Source of the DNA: Russula earlei
Lineage: Eukaryota > Basidiomycota > Agaricomycetes > Russulales > Russulaceae
Direction: 5' to 3'
Length of the DNA: 64,000 bases
NCBI GenBank assembly: GCA_025769875.1
Contig: JAGFNK010000079.1
Coordinates: forward strand, 86,538 to 150,537
Below are positions 23,390 through 37,018 of this stretch, one piece after another (within the stretch, counting starts at the first letter, position 1; every line of letters begins with the position of its first letter). Under the pieces are notes generated by a model that was given only the letters and a program-made list of their open reading frames with translations, had not been told where the DNA came from and made no database searches. Made by a program: the position numbers and the translations under genes.

Positions 23390-26279
23390 TTTCGGTTGGT
23401 TTTTTTGATCATCACTCCCTCTCGTTGATCTGGCATGCCTGACATCCCTGCTCAGTGACGCGGAGCGTCTCTTCTCCCAAGATTGGTTTACATCTCATGG
23501 CTTCCGATCCCGATCGTCGTTATTTGGTGAGGGTATTTTCCGGACTGTTATTCTCTTCCCGATACGATTACATTCAGGACTGTCATCGCACGCCCCACCG
23601 ATACCGTATATCATTAATGATACATTGATTTATTGCGCTTCCAGACCAGCGTGTCTTGGTACATACTTGATCCATGCCCACACGCCTACCCATCAATGTC
23701 CTATGACCACCATGCGTAGTCCATGCACCAAAATTACTCCATGGGGCCGATTTCTGTGACGGCAGCTTGCCAAACTCATCCTGGAATTGCGGCGGTCGTG
23801 ATGGCGAATCAATCGCAGTAGCTCAGAGCATTCGGCCGACTTGACACATGTGACACCGCGAGTAGCTAATGAGGATTATACACGTTGGTTAGTGGACAGT
23901 AGCACTACGTGTTATTTTTTCCCAGTGTGAATGCCGTCACAATTACAGCGAGCCAGCGCACACGGTGGTGCTCAAGACCGATTCACGGCCGCCTGATGGA
24001 ACTGAGTCTGGTGGTGAACAGGCACGTCGAGGTCATTCCGATTTTTTGAAATTTCGGAGCGTGCCGTCCTTCAGTCCCTGAGGCGACCTCGGCGGCTCAC
24101 CAGCGAACCGACCACAATGCCTGGTCACTCCAAGGACGGCGTCTGTAGGGCTAATGAGACCAGCTGATCAACCGTAATGGTCCGGGATGTCGTCCATTCT
24201 GCAAGGACAAACCATCTCGACTCGGGCGGCTTTTTCAAGCCCCCTTGCTTGGCTTCAAGTCCGTCATGTAAAGCTCGGACACTCACTTGAACCCCCCTTT
24301 CGCCTTCCTTTGGCTGTATCCGACCCCGACGTGTGATTATCACTCCGGAAGAGTGCCGATTGATACTCCTTTGATTTTTGCTACAGCTCTGGCACCAGAC
24401 ACGGGTCTCCTCCCGGTGGTCCCGAGTGATCGAAGCCCCACCGTACTGCTTGCATCGGAATGTGGGTGGGTGGATGATTGATGTGCTGTAGCGCCGCCAT
24501 CGGCTCTCAGCTTTGGCGCAACTGACCTGGGTGTGGAAGTAGGTGATCAGCCTGTTCATCACCACGCTTGATCCGAATGTCTCGTAACAGCAACAAGCAG
24601 TTCTTTGAAACCCCTCGTGGAGCGCCCATATGCTTGCCATGGATTCGCGACGTATACATTTCTGCATTTATTGGGACATTGAGAGTCCTGGACGTACAGG
24701 TGAGCTTGACATGAACCGAGCGGGTTTGATGTGAGTCGATCTGAACCGGTCGAGCTGTTCATGCCGCCATCACCATCCTCCACAGCCTCCTGATAATTTT
24801 AAACTAAAGGCACCGTCCTCGTGGGCCAAAAAAGGGGTGTTTGCAATTTGCCGGCCCACTGCTTCAAATAAGCCACAGCGTCCATTCGTTTTCGACTCAC
24901 GATGACTTTTGAAAGTCGTCACGCTACTCATCCGTGCCTTCGGGACACGGAATGGCCGTAGTTTGTATTTGTAGTACCTCGCCATGCGATGGATGTAAGC
25001 ATGGCTCTTGCGACTGCATTGAGGCGAGCCTACGACAGTGCTAAAAAGCCTTCAAAATGCCGGGATACGATTTTTTTTTCCGCACCAATCTGATCGGGCG
25101 GAACAGATCGACACTATCAGCGACACCTAAGGGAACATAAACGACACACCACCCTCGTTCGATGATACGCTACGTGAACCCAAGGTTCCCCGGTCAACGT
25201 CAACCCTAGACGATCTGGGTCCCATGACGTTGAGTCAGACGCCACAAGCACGTCCTAGCGTCCTCGCCATATCTTCTACCCTTCACTGCTGGGTCGATTG
25301 TCGACAGCCGCCGCCGACCAGAGATTCCTTCTCACCCGTTTGAATTTTGACGGACACATGATGCCGAGGAAGGAGCTCGCGGCGAATACAGTCCGAATAT
25401 CTCGCTTCTTGTGTCCGCTGAAATCTTTCCGTGGCAAATACCAATTGACCGGAACTGAAACAAACGAAAGGAATCACGAACTGTAGATCTGACCACCGCC
25501 GACTCGACTTAGAACCTCGGCGTTGTGTCTGGGATCACGATATCAGTCCCGTTCAAGGTAGCATGACGATCAGTTCGCTCACTTCAGCGGTCTTCCGGAA
25601 GTGCAATGACGCCGCAGCGTCCGACTTGGTCCGAGGCTCATGCACACAGATCGGGCATTACGGTCATCGACACAAGTATCGCGATAGGATAGAAGAGACA
25701 TGGCAGAAATGAAGATGGGGGTCACATAGCCAGACCAGACGCACGAAGAACGACGGCAATAAAGGAAGACCGTTCCAACAAGGTCTCTGGTCTGTTGCTA
25801 TAGAGAGGTCCAAAGCCATCCGCTCGGAATCTGATATCTGCCGAACCAAATCAGAGGAGCTGGAGGGATTGCGATTTGGTTCTTGCTCCAAGCAAGTCCG
25901 GCATTATTAAGAACTTGTCTTGTACTTGGAAGAAACAAGAGGTCAGCACGACTGCAAAGATGTTCGCCATTTCCAGTGAGCATTAAGCTGCGTAGAGCCG
26001 AGGTTTGGCTCTGCCGAGCAGAACTGATCAAGCCCAGAGGTCTCACGTTGCGTGACTGGCTGGACCTGTTGCCCTGAGGTGGCAACACGACTCACTTATA
26101 TTTTACTCTACACAGATGTTGCAGATGTGCAAACACTCTTTTTAAGACTCATTGTCGCGAGGCCCACTGAGATGTCTAATTGCGATGGCACGTATGACAT
26201 TCGGAGATATTATAGAATGAAAAATAAATGGACTTAGCGAGCTAAGGGAATATTCGTCACTCAGAAAGCCGGTCGTTGT
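23390..26279. other. Gene-poor 2.9-kb stretch
   Basis: I found no conserved protein, LTR, terminal inverted repeat or tRNA in this interval. Frames of up to 180 codons on the minus strand (24125-24667) overlap others and have no motif. The composition stays like the surrounding gene space, so it is more probably decayed unique sequence or regulatory DNA than a recent transposon. Confidence 0.45.
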
Positions 26280-26833
26280 TCAGTTTGACATACCTTCTGG
26301 GGTCTTCTCAATGTAATCAATCGCTGAAGAGACCAAAGGTAAGTCAATATACAACCATAGAAACAATCGAAGCTGGGACATGCCCTGTTGCACCGTATGA
26401 ATCGCATCGGCCTCCTCATCGGGAATTTCAATGGAAAACTCCTATAGAAACACAACCAATCATGTTCAGAAAACGGCACAAAAGTTCGAGATCACGTTGG
26501 CCAAACCTCCTCGACAGCCATGACGACTTCGACTGAGTCCAAGCTGTCCAAACCCAGATCTTCCGTAAAGGAGGCGGAGGGCTTGAGCTACAATCACTTT
26601 ATTAGCCCCCCCCCCATAGGCACATCTGAGTCCGAACAAACCTTCTCCGGGCGGACTTTTTCGAAGGATTTCAAAACATCCAATACGCGCGTCTCAATCT
26701 GGGCCCTGTCGAGAGGAGCAGCGGCAGAGAAAGCCGCACGCAGGGGAAGGCGACCCCGGTGGAGCCCGGAGAGTGACGGAGAAGCAAGATGGCGCGTTGC
26801 CGTGCTACGGAGAGCAAGACGAATGAATGACAT
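26280..26833 (-). CDS. ACP1: Mitochondrial acyl carrier protein
   Basis: The minus-strand start is [18 protein letters not shown], an Arg/Ser-rich mitochondrial targeting peptide. Then come [18 protein letters not shown], the carrier motif [17 protein letters not shown] (the Ser in DSLDS takes phosphopantetheine), [18 protein letters not shown] and [12 protein letters not shown]. Known of the family: it carries acyl chains for mitochondrial fatty acid and lipoate synthesis and is a subunit of complex I and of Fe-S assembly. There are three introns. The first ends just before the LKPSASF exon and contains a 10-C run on the plus strand (26606-26615). The third (26383-26324) must use a GC donor (G|GCATGT) to join VQQ to AIDY in frame. 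Head-to-head with the La gene, 260 bp between start codons. Confidence 0.93.
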
Positions 26834-27093
26834 GGGTGAGTCTTTTTTGTTTGCTTTGTGCTCTGCACAGAGAGTGAGCTGGCTTGACGCCGTCGAGTGA
26901 GCATTTCTCTCTCCGCTCGGAGTTTGCCTTGGCTCCAAATGTTGTGCTCAGCTCAGACGCGTTCTGGCTGGCAGAGTGATTATCACAGCGACTTATCGAA
27001 GGACTCTGAAGGAAGACGCGCTCAAGGTTACGCTACGCCTTCAGGACGTAAGGCATACCAGGGACATTGGCATCGACTGCTCCTGTCAGCGCT

Positions 27094-28756
27094 ATGGAAG
27101 GAATCACGACATCTGCAGTGACAGGTGCCGATGGCGGGAACGTCTCCATCGAACGAAATGAGGAGACTTCGGAGGCTAGGGCGCTTGCGCAAGGTCCGTG
27201 TGATGTACTGTAATTGACTCCAGCTCATGATCTCGATAGTTGAGTTTTACTTTGCCGACACGAATCTTCCATATGACAAGTCAGTGACCATTTATTCTCA
27301 GCAGTCCAACGCGCTTCGATAACACTCGAATAGATTCATGTGGTCACTTCACGCCGCTAACGATGAACACTGGGTTCCCATCGCCACGATCGTTTCGTTT
27401 AAGCGCATGCGAGAGTTTCAACCTCGCGGGGTCCAATGGGTAGCCGATGTCCTGCGCACAAGTGGCGAACTCGAGGTGAACGAGGATGGGACCAAAGTGC
27501 GTCGGCGCACGGAGGTGCACGAGCCAAAAGGTGCATTTGAAAGGAGTGTATATGCAGTACGTCCTCTATTCGAGTGGCCCCCACCACTGCTTCCAGCTGC
27601 TAACTCATTGCGCAGAAGGGCTTCGGTGAGGAGGTTCCAGGACTCCAGCAGAAGTTGGAACAATTCTTTAGCAAATACGGGAAAGTAGCGGCCGTTCGTA
27701 TGCGACGCGTCGATGGCACCAAGGCGTTCAAGGTATAGCCGGCCCATTTCATTTGTGCAAATCTCTAATCGCATCTAGGGCTCTGTCTTCACAGAATTCT
27801 TGGACCACAAAAGCGCCGAGGCTTTCCTCGATGCTGATCCTAAACCATCATGGGACGGCAATGACCTCTTGATTATGTCCAAGGAGGCATATGTTGAAAT
27901 GAAAATCAAGGAAAAGGGTTTGAAGGGCAAGGCGGCCGTCGTGAAACGCGACCACATCACACGCAAGGGCTTTGATGCCTTTCGCGAAATGCGTCTCGCC
28001 TCCGGTGGTAAGGAGGGAAATAAGGAAAAGGCAGACCCCGAGATCTTCATCACATTCCTGGGAAAGAAATTGCGCGTGCAGGAGGAAGGTGGTGGCAGTG
28101 TTGCGCCAGAAGAGGTGCCTCGCGTACGTGGGTCTGCTCTCCGCTTCACGGGTTGCGGCGGCGAGGCGTCATACGACGAGATCAAACACCCATTGAAAGA
28201 GCGCTTCAGCCGCGCTCCGTTCGTCAAGTTCACCAAAGGTGATGACGCGGGGTTAGTCGGCTTTGACAAGGCGCTGGACGAGGAGGATGTCGCCTTTGTC
28301 AAAGAAAAAGTACCAACACTAAATGGGAACCTAGTCACGTGGGAGCTTCCCGAAGGTACGTCAATCCTTTCCGTTCATGCGTTGGAACGCTTGCCTATCG
28401 TCATTGATCATGCAGAGGAGGAAGAACACGCGTTCGGGGTAGAGCGCGCGAATGCGGCGGCGAAACGCGCACTAGGCAGCGCGGACGTGGGAGGGCGTAT
28501 GAGTGGAACTTCTCGTGGCCGACGTGGTGGCGGGGGCCGACGTGGTGGACGGCCAGATCGGGGTACTCGGGGCGGCAAAACTCGAAGCAGCGACAATCGC
28601 GCGCAGAATGGCGGGGACGAGCAGACTGGGGACAAGCGCAAGAGGGCTGTGGAACCAGATGGGGGGCCTGATGCGGGGGTGCGGGGACAAACCGTGCCTT
28701 CCATCGTGACGACGTCACCATCAAAGAAGCCAAAGACGGACGGCGGAGAGTCGTGA
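27094..28756 (+). CDS. LHP1: La protein homologue (La motif + RRM, RNA chaperone)
   Basis: After an acidic start (MEGITTSAVTGADGG) comes the La motif: VEFYFADTNLPYDKFMWSLH, WVPIATIVSFKRMREF, VADVLRTSGELEVNEDG. An RRM follows (VYAKGFGEEVPGLQQKL, FFSKYGKVAAVRMRRVDGT, GSVFTEFLDHKSAEAFL). A second, xRRM-like region follows near ALRFTGCGGEASYDEIK, then an Arg/Gly-rich tail and SPSKKPKTDG as a likely nuclear signal. Known of the family: it binds the 3' UUU-OH of Pol III transcripts and protects pre-tRNAs. Introns are about 27194-27238, 27269-27332, 27557-27616, 27735-27778 and 28355-28415. The exon carrying the second region is long and uninterrupted. The RGG-type tail is richer than in yeast Lhp1 and nearer the animal form. 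Confidence 0.92.
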
Positions 28757-29524
28757 GTACTGTAACCGACAGTATGCGTTATTGAGACTGCTCGTAGCCA
28801 TCCGAATGTCACGCTAGTCTTTTCGTGGCTTGCACTCTACCATCTGATCGAGCGTATTTTTTTTCCCTGCCGCAAAACACGGCACTATGCCTACACGGGC
28901 GGCAGTGAATCGCGAGTTGGAATGCGCGGGTAAGGACGTGGGCTCGTGCCGGACCCGATGCCCAGAGGACACGCAAGGAAAGATTAGCGAGCCCTGCGAG
29001 ACGTTGAACGCGGGCATGACAGGGACTTCTTGAGGCAGTCGAGGTAAGTGGCACAGGAGAAGGTAGTGCAAAGGGGATCTTATATATCAAAGTGTGGTAC
29101 TAAGGGAGTCGCAAAGAGACAGTGAGGAGGCAGCATGGGATGACATCAGTGATTAGTCATACGGACATAGGTCTGCTTCACACTTATTCCTGAGATTGTC
29201 GAAAAATCCGCACATGTCCACCTTGTTGTTTCGTGCTCATTCAAGACCTGTTGGCCGCCTTACAAGTCAGGGTCAGCCCAGCCTCACGGGGCGAGCAATT
29301 CCCAGTCGAGGTGTGCGGCGATTGCCGATAGAGCTAAGCAGTTTATGTCATCATGTGGCTGTCACCCCCGCAAGGCTCGCTCACCTCACTCGATACCGAA
29401 GGAACAGAACACGCGCAACTTCCGGCGTCCCTCCGCCTTTAACTCATTCCCTTCTCTTTTTCTTTTGCAGGTTAGAATATGTCGTATATGATATACTCGG
29501 CTGCTTACGCTCCTCAGATTGGCC
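28757..29524. other. Intergenic before uL13, possible leader intron
   Basis: No protein was recognised. The last 80 bases (CTTCTCTTTTTCTTTTGCAG followed by GTTAGAATATG) look like a pyrimidine tract plus a 3' splice site, so the uL13 transcript may carry a 5' leader intron, as ribosomal protein genes often do. This is an inference from one acceptor-like site. Confidence 0.4.
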
Positions 29525-30281
29525 ATGGCCTCCATTTCTTCCACCCCAATCGTCATTGACGGCAAGGGTCATCTACTCGGTCGGCTGGCCTCTATTATAT
29601 CCAAGCAGATTCTGAACGGCCAGAAGATCGTCGTCGTGCGATGTGAGGAAATCAACATTTCTGGCAGTTTTTTTCGTAACAAGGTGTGTGCTATGTCTGC
29701 TTCTGACATTCTATTAGGTGTTAACACCCCTCACAGCTCCGCTACCATAACTTCCTTCACAAACGCCACATTGTCAACCCCAAAAAATCAGGTCCCTTCC
29801 ACCACCGTGCTCCTTCCAAGATTCTTTTCCGTGCCATCAGGGGCATGGTGCCTCACAAGACTTCACGCGGTACCGCTGCCCTCGAACGCCTGAAACTCTT
29901 CGAGGGTGTCCCGCCCCCTTATGATAGGAAGAAGCGAATGGTAGTACCAGAGGCTTTGCGGGTCCTCCGGCTGAAACCAGGCCGGAAGTATTGTACAGTA
30001 AAGGTAAGTCGACAATTTCTCTACAGTTGACCCTGACTCAATCTGTCGCAGCGCCTCTCGCACGAAGTTGGCTGGGGTTACAAGGATGTCGTTGACCGCC
30101 TCGAGGAGAAGAGGAAGATTAGGGCGAAGGCCTTCCATGAGCGCAAGGTGATTGCACCAATTATACCTCGGCGTACGTCGTTCTGACTTGTTTCTTTCAG
30201 CTTGCCGCGATCAAGCTGCGTCAAAAGGCGATCGCCGATAATTCAACGTCGTTCGGGAAGCTTACCGCTCTTGGCTATTAG
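29525..30281 (+). CDS. RPL16: 60S ribosomal protein uL13 (L16/L13a)
   Basis: Exons 29525-29683, 29737-30003, 30052-30147 and 30201-30281 give 200 aa, the usual length. Motifs in order: [74 protein letters not shown] and [20 protein letters not shown]. The basic C-terminal helix has [20 protein letters not shown]. It is part of the large ribosomal subunit. All three introns are GT-AG and in frame, and they are too short to host snoRNAs. Tail-to-tail with CCL1. Confidence 0.97.
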
Positions 30282-30528
30282 ACAGAACCTACAGCTTTGT
30301 TGTGGCCTATGAGTATGTTCTATCATGAGCCGTGTAATTCCATGCTCGTTATACTACATCGTTTCAATTGGTCAACAATTGATCAAAGTGGCGGTTTTAC
30401 CTGGGCCGACAACAGATGAGATACTCAATCAGCTGTCAAGCGGCCCATCATATGCCCGACAAACAAACAGGAGTGATGCGCATAGGTGCAGGCTGCTGCT
30501 GTCCTGATGATATCGTCACCGGACTTGT

Positions 30529-31740
30529 TCAATCGTCGTCGTCCAGGTTGGATCGCTCGGCCAGCTCTTCACCGAAGGGGTTGCCCTGCTCCGCCGCCTT
30601 CCTCACATTCTCAGCCTTCTTCATCCTCTTCAACTCGGCTTCTTTCTCCTCCCTAGCCCTCTTCGCTAAGTAAGCCTTACTGCCAACAACCTTTTCGGGG
30701 TTCTTGCAGATCTTCAGCCGTCGATCAATTTCGCGTACAACATCGACTGACGGCACATCCCCATCCTGAGTGATCATTCGCTTAATGGATTCTACGGCCT
30801 CAAGGGCGACATCAGCGTTCTTTGTGCGTGCCCAATATGCTGTAATATTGGGGTGAGCAAGCGAAAGACAGGCGAGAGCGATCTGCGAAGGAGGGTATAC
30901 AAGTTCCACGTCGGTCAATCGAGATGTGCGGATATGCTGCAGTGCCGTGTCATAAATTTTTTGCAGTTCTTCATGTGGAGGAGACTGAGGCAAGTCCTGA
31001 CATGACTTCAGTCGAGAGTCAAAAGAGCAGCAGGCGAAAAACTGAACTTGCAAGTCAAGCCACATTCCCCACAATGCTCGATGAGCATGCCAGACTGCGA
31101 ATTCGAATGCAAGGCTCTGAGCAACCAAGAACTCAAGATCGAGGACGTCAGAGGGATTCGTTCGTGGTATGTTCGCCGTATAAGATTCGAGCGAGATGGG
31201 GTGATTGGTGGTTTTGGTAGCGAGGAAAAGCGCCGTAAGCCTGGGGGGGGGGGATGAACGCAGGTCACCGAACACATGAGATACGGTGCCCACATGACGT
31301 TCTTGGGATGCCAATCCATCACCGTATTCTTGAGATAAAAACGCTTCAAGTAGGTGATTCCGGTAGCCTCTACCTCCTCCGGGAAGTGGAAATGGCCACA
31401 TAGCTGAGATATTTTGGTGATGTACAGCTTGACGAGGAGATGCTCCTCGCGAGCATCGAGGAAGTGGATGTCCGAAGACGAACCGGGCTAGAAAATGTGT
31501 TGGTCGTCTCCATGCCCTCTTTTTTTTTTTTTTTGGTCCAGGCTGACGCGCGCGTCGACGCACCGAATCGCTTTCGAACGTGGCGCGAATCGCAGCGACC
31601 GCGGCCTTGTTCAGCGCGGTCCTGGTCGCGTGCAGTTGCTCTGCCGAGAATCGCCAGTTCCTGTACTGAGTGCTGCTGTGAAAGAGCGGTGTTTTGGGAG
31701 CCGAGCTGATGTCGGTAGAGGTTGACGACGATTGTATCAT
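30529..31740 (-). CDS. CCL1: Cyclin H-like subunit of TFIIK/TFIIH (Ccl1)
   Basis: Minus strand, starts MIQSSSTSTDISSA. The cyclin H signature FHSSTQYRNWRFSAEQL is followed by AVAAIRATFESDS. Intron 1 carries a 15-T run on the plus strand (31520-31534). Next come HFLDAREEHLLVKLYITKI and GITYLKRFYLKNTVMDWHPK. A second intron ends in an 11-base C-run directly before its AG (G-run on the plus strand, 31243-31253). Then LTALFLATKTTNHPISLESY and DLEFLVAQSLAFEFAVWHAH, a third intron, LVYPPSQIALACLSLAH and an acidic end (LDDDD). Known of the family: it pairs with Kin28/CDK7 to phosphorylate the Pol II C-terminal domain. One long frame happens to read through the first two introns and would give a wrong 403-aa protein. 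Confidence 0.92.
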   Translation of the reverse strand: MIQSSSTSTDISSAPKTPLFHSSTQYRNWRFSAEQLHATRTALNKAAVAAIRATFESDSVRRRARQPGPKKKKKRAWRRPTHFLARFVFGHPLPRCSRGASPRQAVHHQNISAMWPFPLPGGGRGYRNHLLEAFLSQEYGDGLASQERHVGTVSHVFGDLRSSPPPRLTALFLATKTTNHPISLESYTANIPRTNPSDVLDLEFLVAQSLAFEFAVWHAHRALWGMWLDLQVQFFACCSFDSRLKSCQDLPQSPPHEELQKIYDTALQHIRTSRLTDVELVYPPSQIALACLSLAHPNITAYWARTKNADVALEAVESIKRMITQDGDVPSVDVVREIDRRLKICKNPEKVVGSKAYLAKRAREEKEAELKRMKKAENVRKAAEQGNPFGEELAERSNLDDDD

Positions 31741-32069
31741 GGCGGCCGATGGGTGGGAGTCGGACGACGATACATCATCATCTTCCTCGTGCTGCTTTAG
31801 CGGAAGCGCCTCAGTCAGGGGAGGCCATAACTCGCATGGAATCGATCATCAGTAGACGAGCGGGTTGTACCTCCCTTCCCAATGACCCGCTTGTCATGTC
31901 GCCATTCATATTAGAAGTATAGGTGCCATATCCACGTAAACTACGTAGGGCCGCAAGTAACATGACTGATTTTTGTCTGCCGCCTAGAGCGGATGGAGGT
32001 CATAGAAAGACGGTACAAATTAAAAGGCATCGAAGGATAGAAATATTCAGCAGATACAACACCCAGATA
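31741..32069. other. Intergenic, CCL1 promoter side and CBF5 3' end
   Basis: A 329-bp spacer. CCL1 starts leftward at its left edge, and CBF5 (also leftward) ends at its right edge. So it must contain the CBF5 polyadenylation site and the CCL1 promoter. No specific element was recognised. Confidence 0.45.
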
Positions 32070-33823
<1,754 letters not shown>

Positions 33824-33997
33824 CGCGTGTCGTATGTCGTATGTATTCGAGCCCAGGCTGGAGTCTCTGCTGAGCCTGAGCACGCGTGATGCGACCGTGC
33901 GAATTTCGGATATCACCGAATCGAGCTGTACAGTCGACAAAACCCAACCGAAACCCTGTTGCGAACGATAACCACGACCAACAACGACGAGAAAGCC
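33824..33997. promoter_or_regulatory. Shared bidirectional promoter, CBF5 / RPL22
   Basis: 174 bp lie between the two start codons. No strong TATA box is seen. A shared promoter would let the pseudouridine synthase and a ribosomal protein be co-regulated with growth. The layout is seen; the co-regulation is inference. Confidence 0.6.
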
Positions 33998-34528
33998 ATG
34001 GTCAGTGAGATGGTTCGCTTTGCTGAGTCTTCTTCTCAGTAGGCTGAACCGTGCTTCTCTAGCCTAAGGCTGTTGCATCGAAGACACCTGCCACAAAGCA
34101 TAAATTTATTATTGATTATTCTCGTCCTGCAAATGATGAGATTTTCGACGGAGCGGCATACGAAAAGTTCCTCCATGACCGTGTTAAGGTCGATGGCAAG
34201 GCGGGCCAACTAGGCGACAAGGTCAAAATCACACGTGATGGTCTGCATCTTACCTCCTACTATGCCAACTTCAGCTGACAAGTTGAAGCAGATCAGAGTC
34301 ACAAGATTACAGTGATCTCCAACATCCACTTCTCAAAGCGATACCTGAAGTATCTCACCAAAAAATATCTCAAGAAGAATGCCCTGCGTGATTACCTTCG
34401 GGTTGTCGCGTCCAGCAAGGATGTTTATCAGCTCCGCTTCTACAACATTGAGTACGTCGTTTCGCTTCTCGGTCAGAATTTGTCGTTGACACTCTTGCAG
34501 GGGACCTGATGACGATGAGGAAGAATGA
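33998..34528 (+). CDS. RPL22: 60S ribosomal protein eL22
   Basis: Exons 33998-34000, 34063-34240, 34289-34451 and 34501-34528 give 123 aa with the frame closing exactly. The first coding exon is the ATG alone. The protein reads [19 protein letters not shown], then [40 protein letters not shown] and [16 protein letters not shown], with the acidic end typical of eL22. It is a large-subunit protein. A single-codon first exon couples start-codon context to splicing, which is common in fungal ribosomal protein genes. An indel-free, well supported model. Confidence 0.96.
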
Positions 34529-35164
34529 CCTCTATGTAATCGTCGTGTGTGTGGACATGTCATGATTCCCGCTCTTGGCATGTACCTTGTGCTGGTGTTG
34601 GATCAGTCACTGATTGCAGGGGACAAACGCATGGCGTGACCACGGGTTCGTTTTTCAGCGAGCCATCCTGTGTTTATCAGGTCGCCGGTACATATTACGA
34701 TCATGTCACGCTCGATTACACTGTTGCTAGAAAAATGAGAACAGCCTCATCTGATCCATCTTGTTTGCGACGTGAGCGGTGACAGGCGACCAAGACGGCG
34801 TAGTGTTGTTCCAATGATGGGCGGGGAGGCCGGTTTTGAGTTGAGAGAAAGACGGGTGGGACAAGTGGAATTGATGAGGGTGAGGCTCAAAGAGATGCTA
34901 TACGGTACGTACGTGCCATGATTAGAGGGTGAGCTCAACTCGGTTTAAAAGCAAGATAGATGTGGCCCAGGCTGAGCATCAGCCAGCCACGCCTTGATGA
35001 TCCGATTACTAAGCCTGGCGGTGTGCTGATGCTGATGGCCTTCGGCGTGCTGTGAAACTCAATCGGCCTGCCGTAATTTATCAAGATGATTGATAGATAG
35101 ATAGATAATTATGATAATGAGCCGCACTGCGACTGAACACCCACTCTCTCTTTCCTAACCCTCC
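34529..35164. other. Intergenic, nothing recognised
   Basis: 636 bp between RPL22 and the MAP kinase. It contains a short GATA tandem (GATAGATAGATAGATAAT) at about 35091-35109, which could be a GATA-factor site or a simple repeat. No other feature was recognised. Confidence 0.45.
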
Positions 35165-36776
<1,612 letters not shown>

Positions 36777-37018
36777 ATTTTCCGATCTACTTTATTTCAG
36801 CAATTACTATTGTTATGATTCCGTCTCTGGGAAGATGAGCAGTAGCGTAGAGTACCCAGACACTCATTACACGCGTGTAACTATATAATTTATCTTTGGC
36901 ACTTCACTCTATTGTGAGAATCCTTGGTCCTGCAAGAAAGTCGGTGATACATTCCTAACCACGATTATAAGGATAACAATATGAGTTACAATTGATATGT
37001 CGATCGATCGGTACACCT

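Noticed and set aside
24125..24667. 180-codon minus-strand frame as a gene
   Set aside because: No conserved residues; the surrounding 2.9 kb shows no exon structure.
31008..31349. Reading the CCL1 region as one 403-residue frame or as a separate gene
   Set aside because: The long frame runs through two GT-AG introns. Spliced exons in other frames give the conserved cyclin H blocks.
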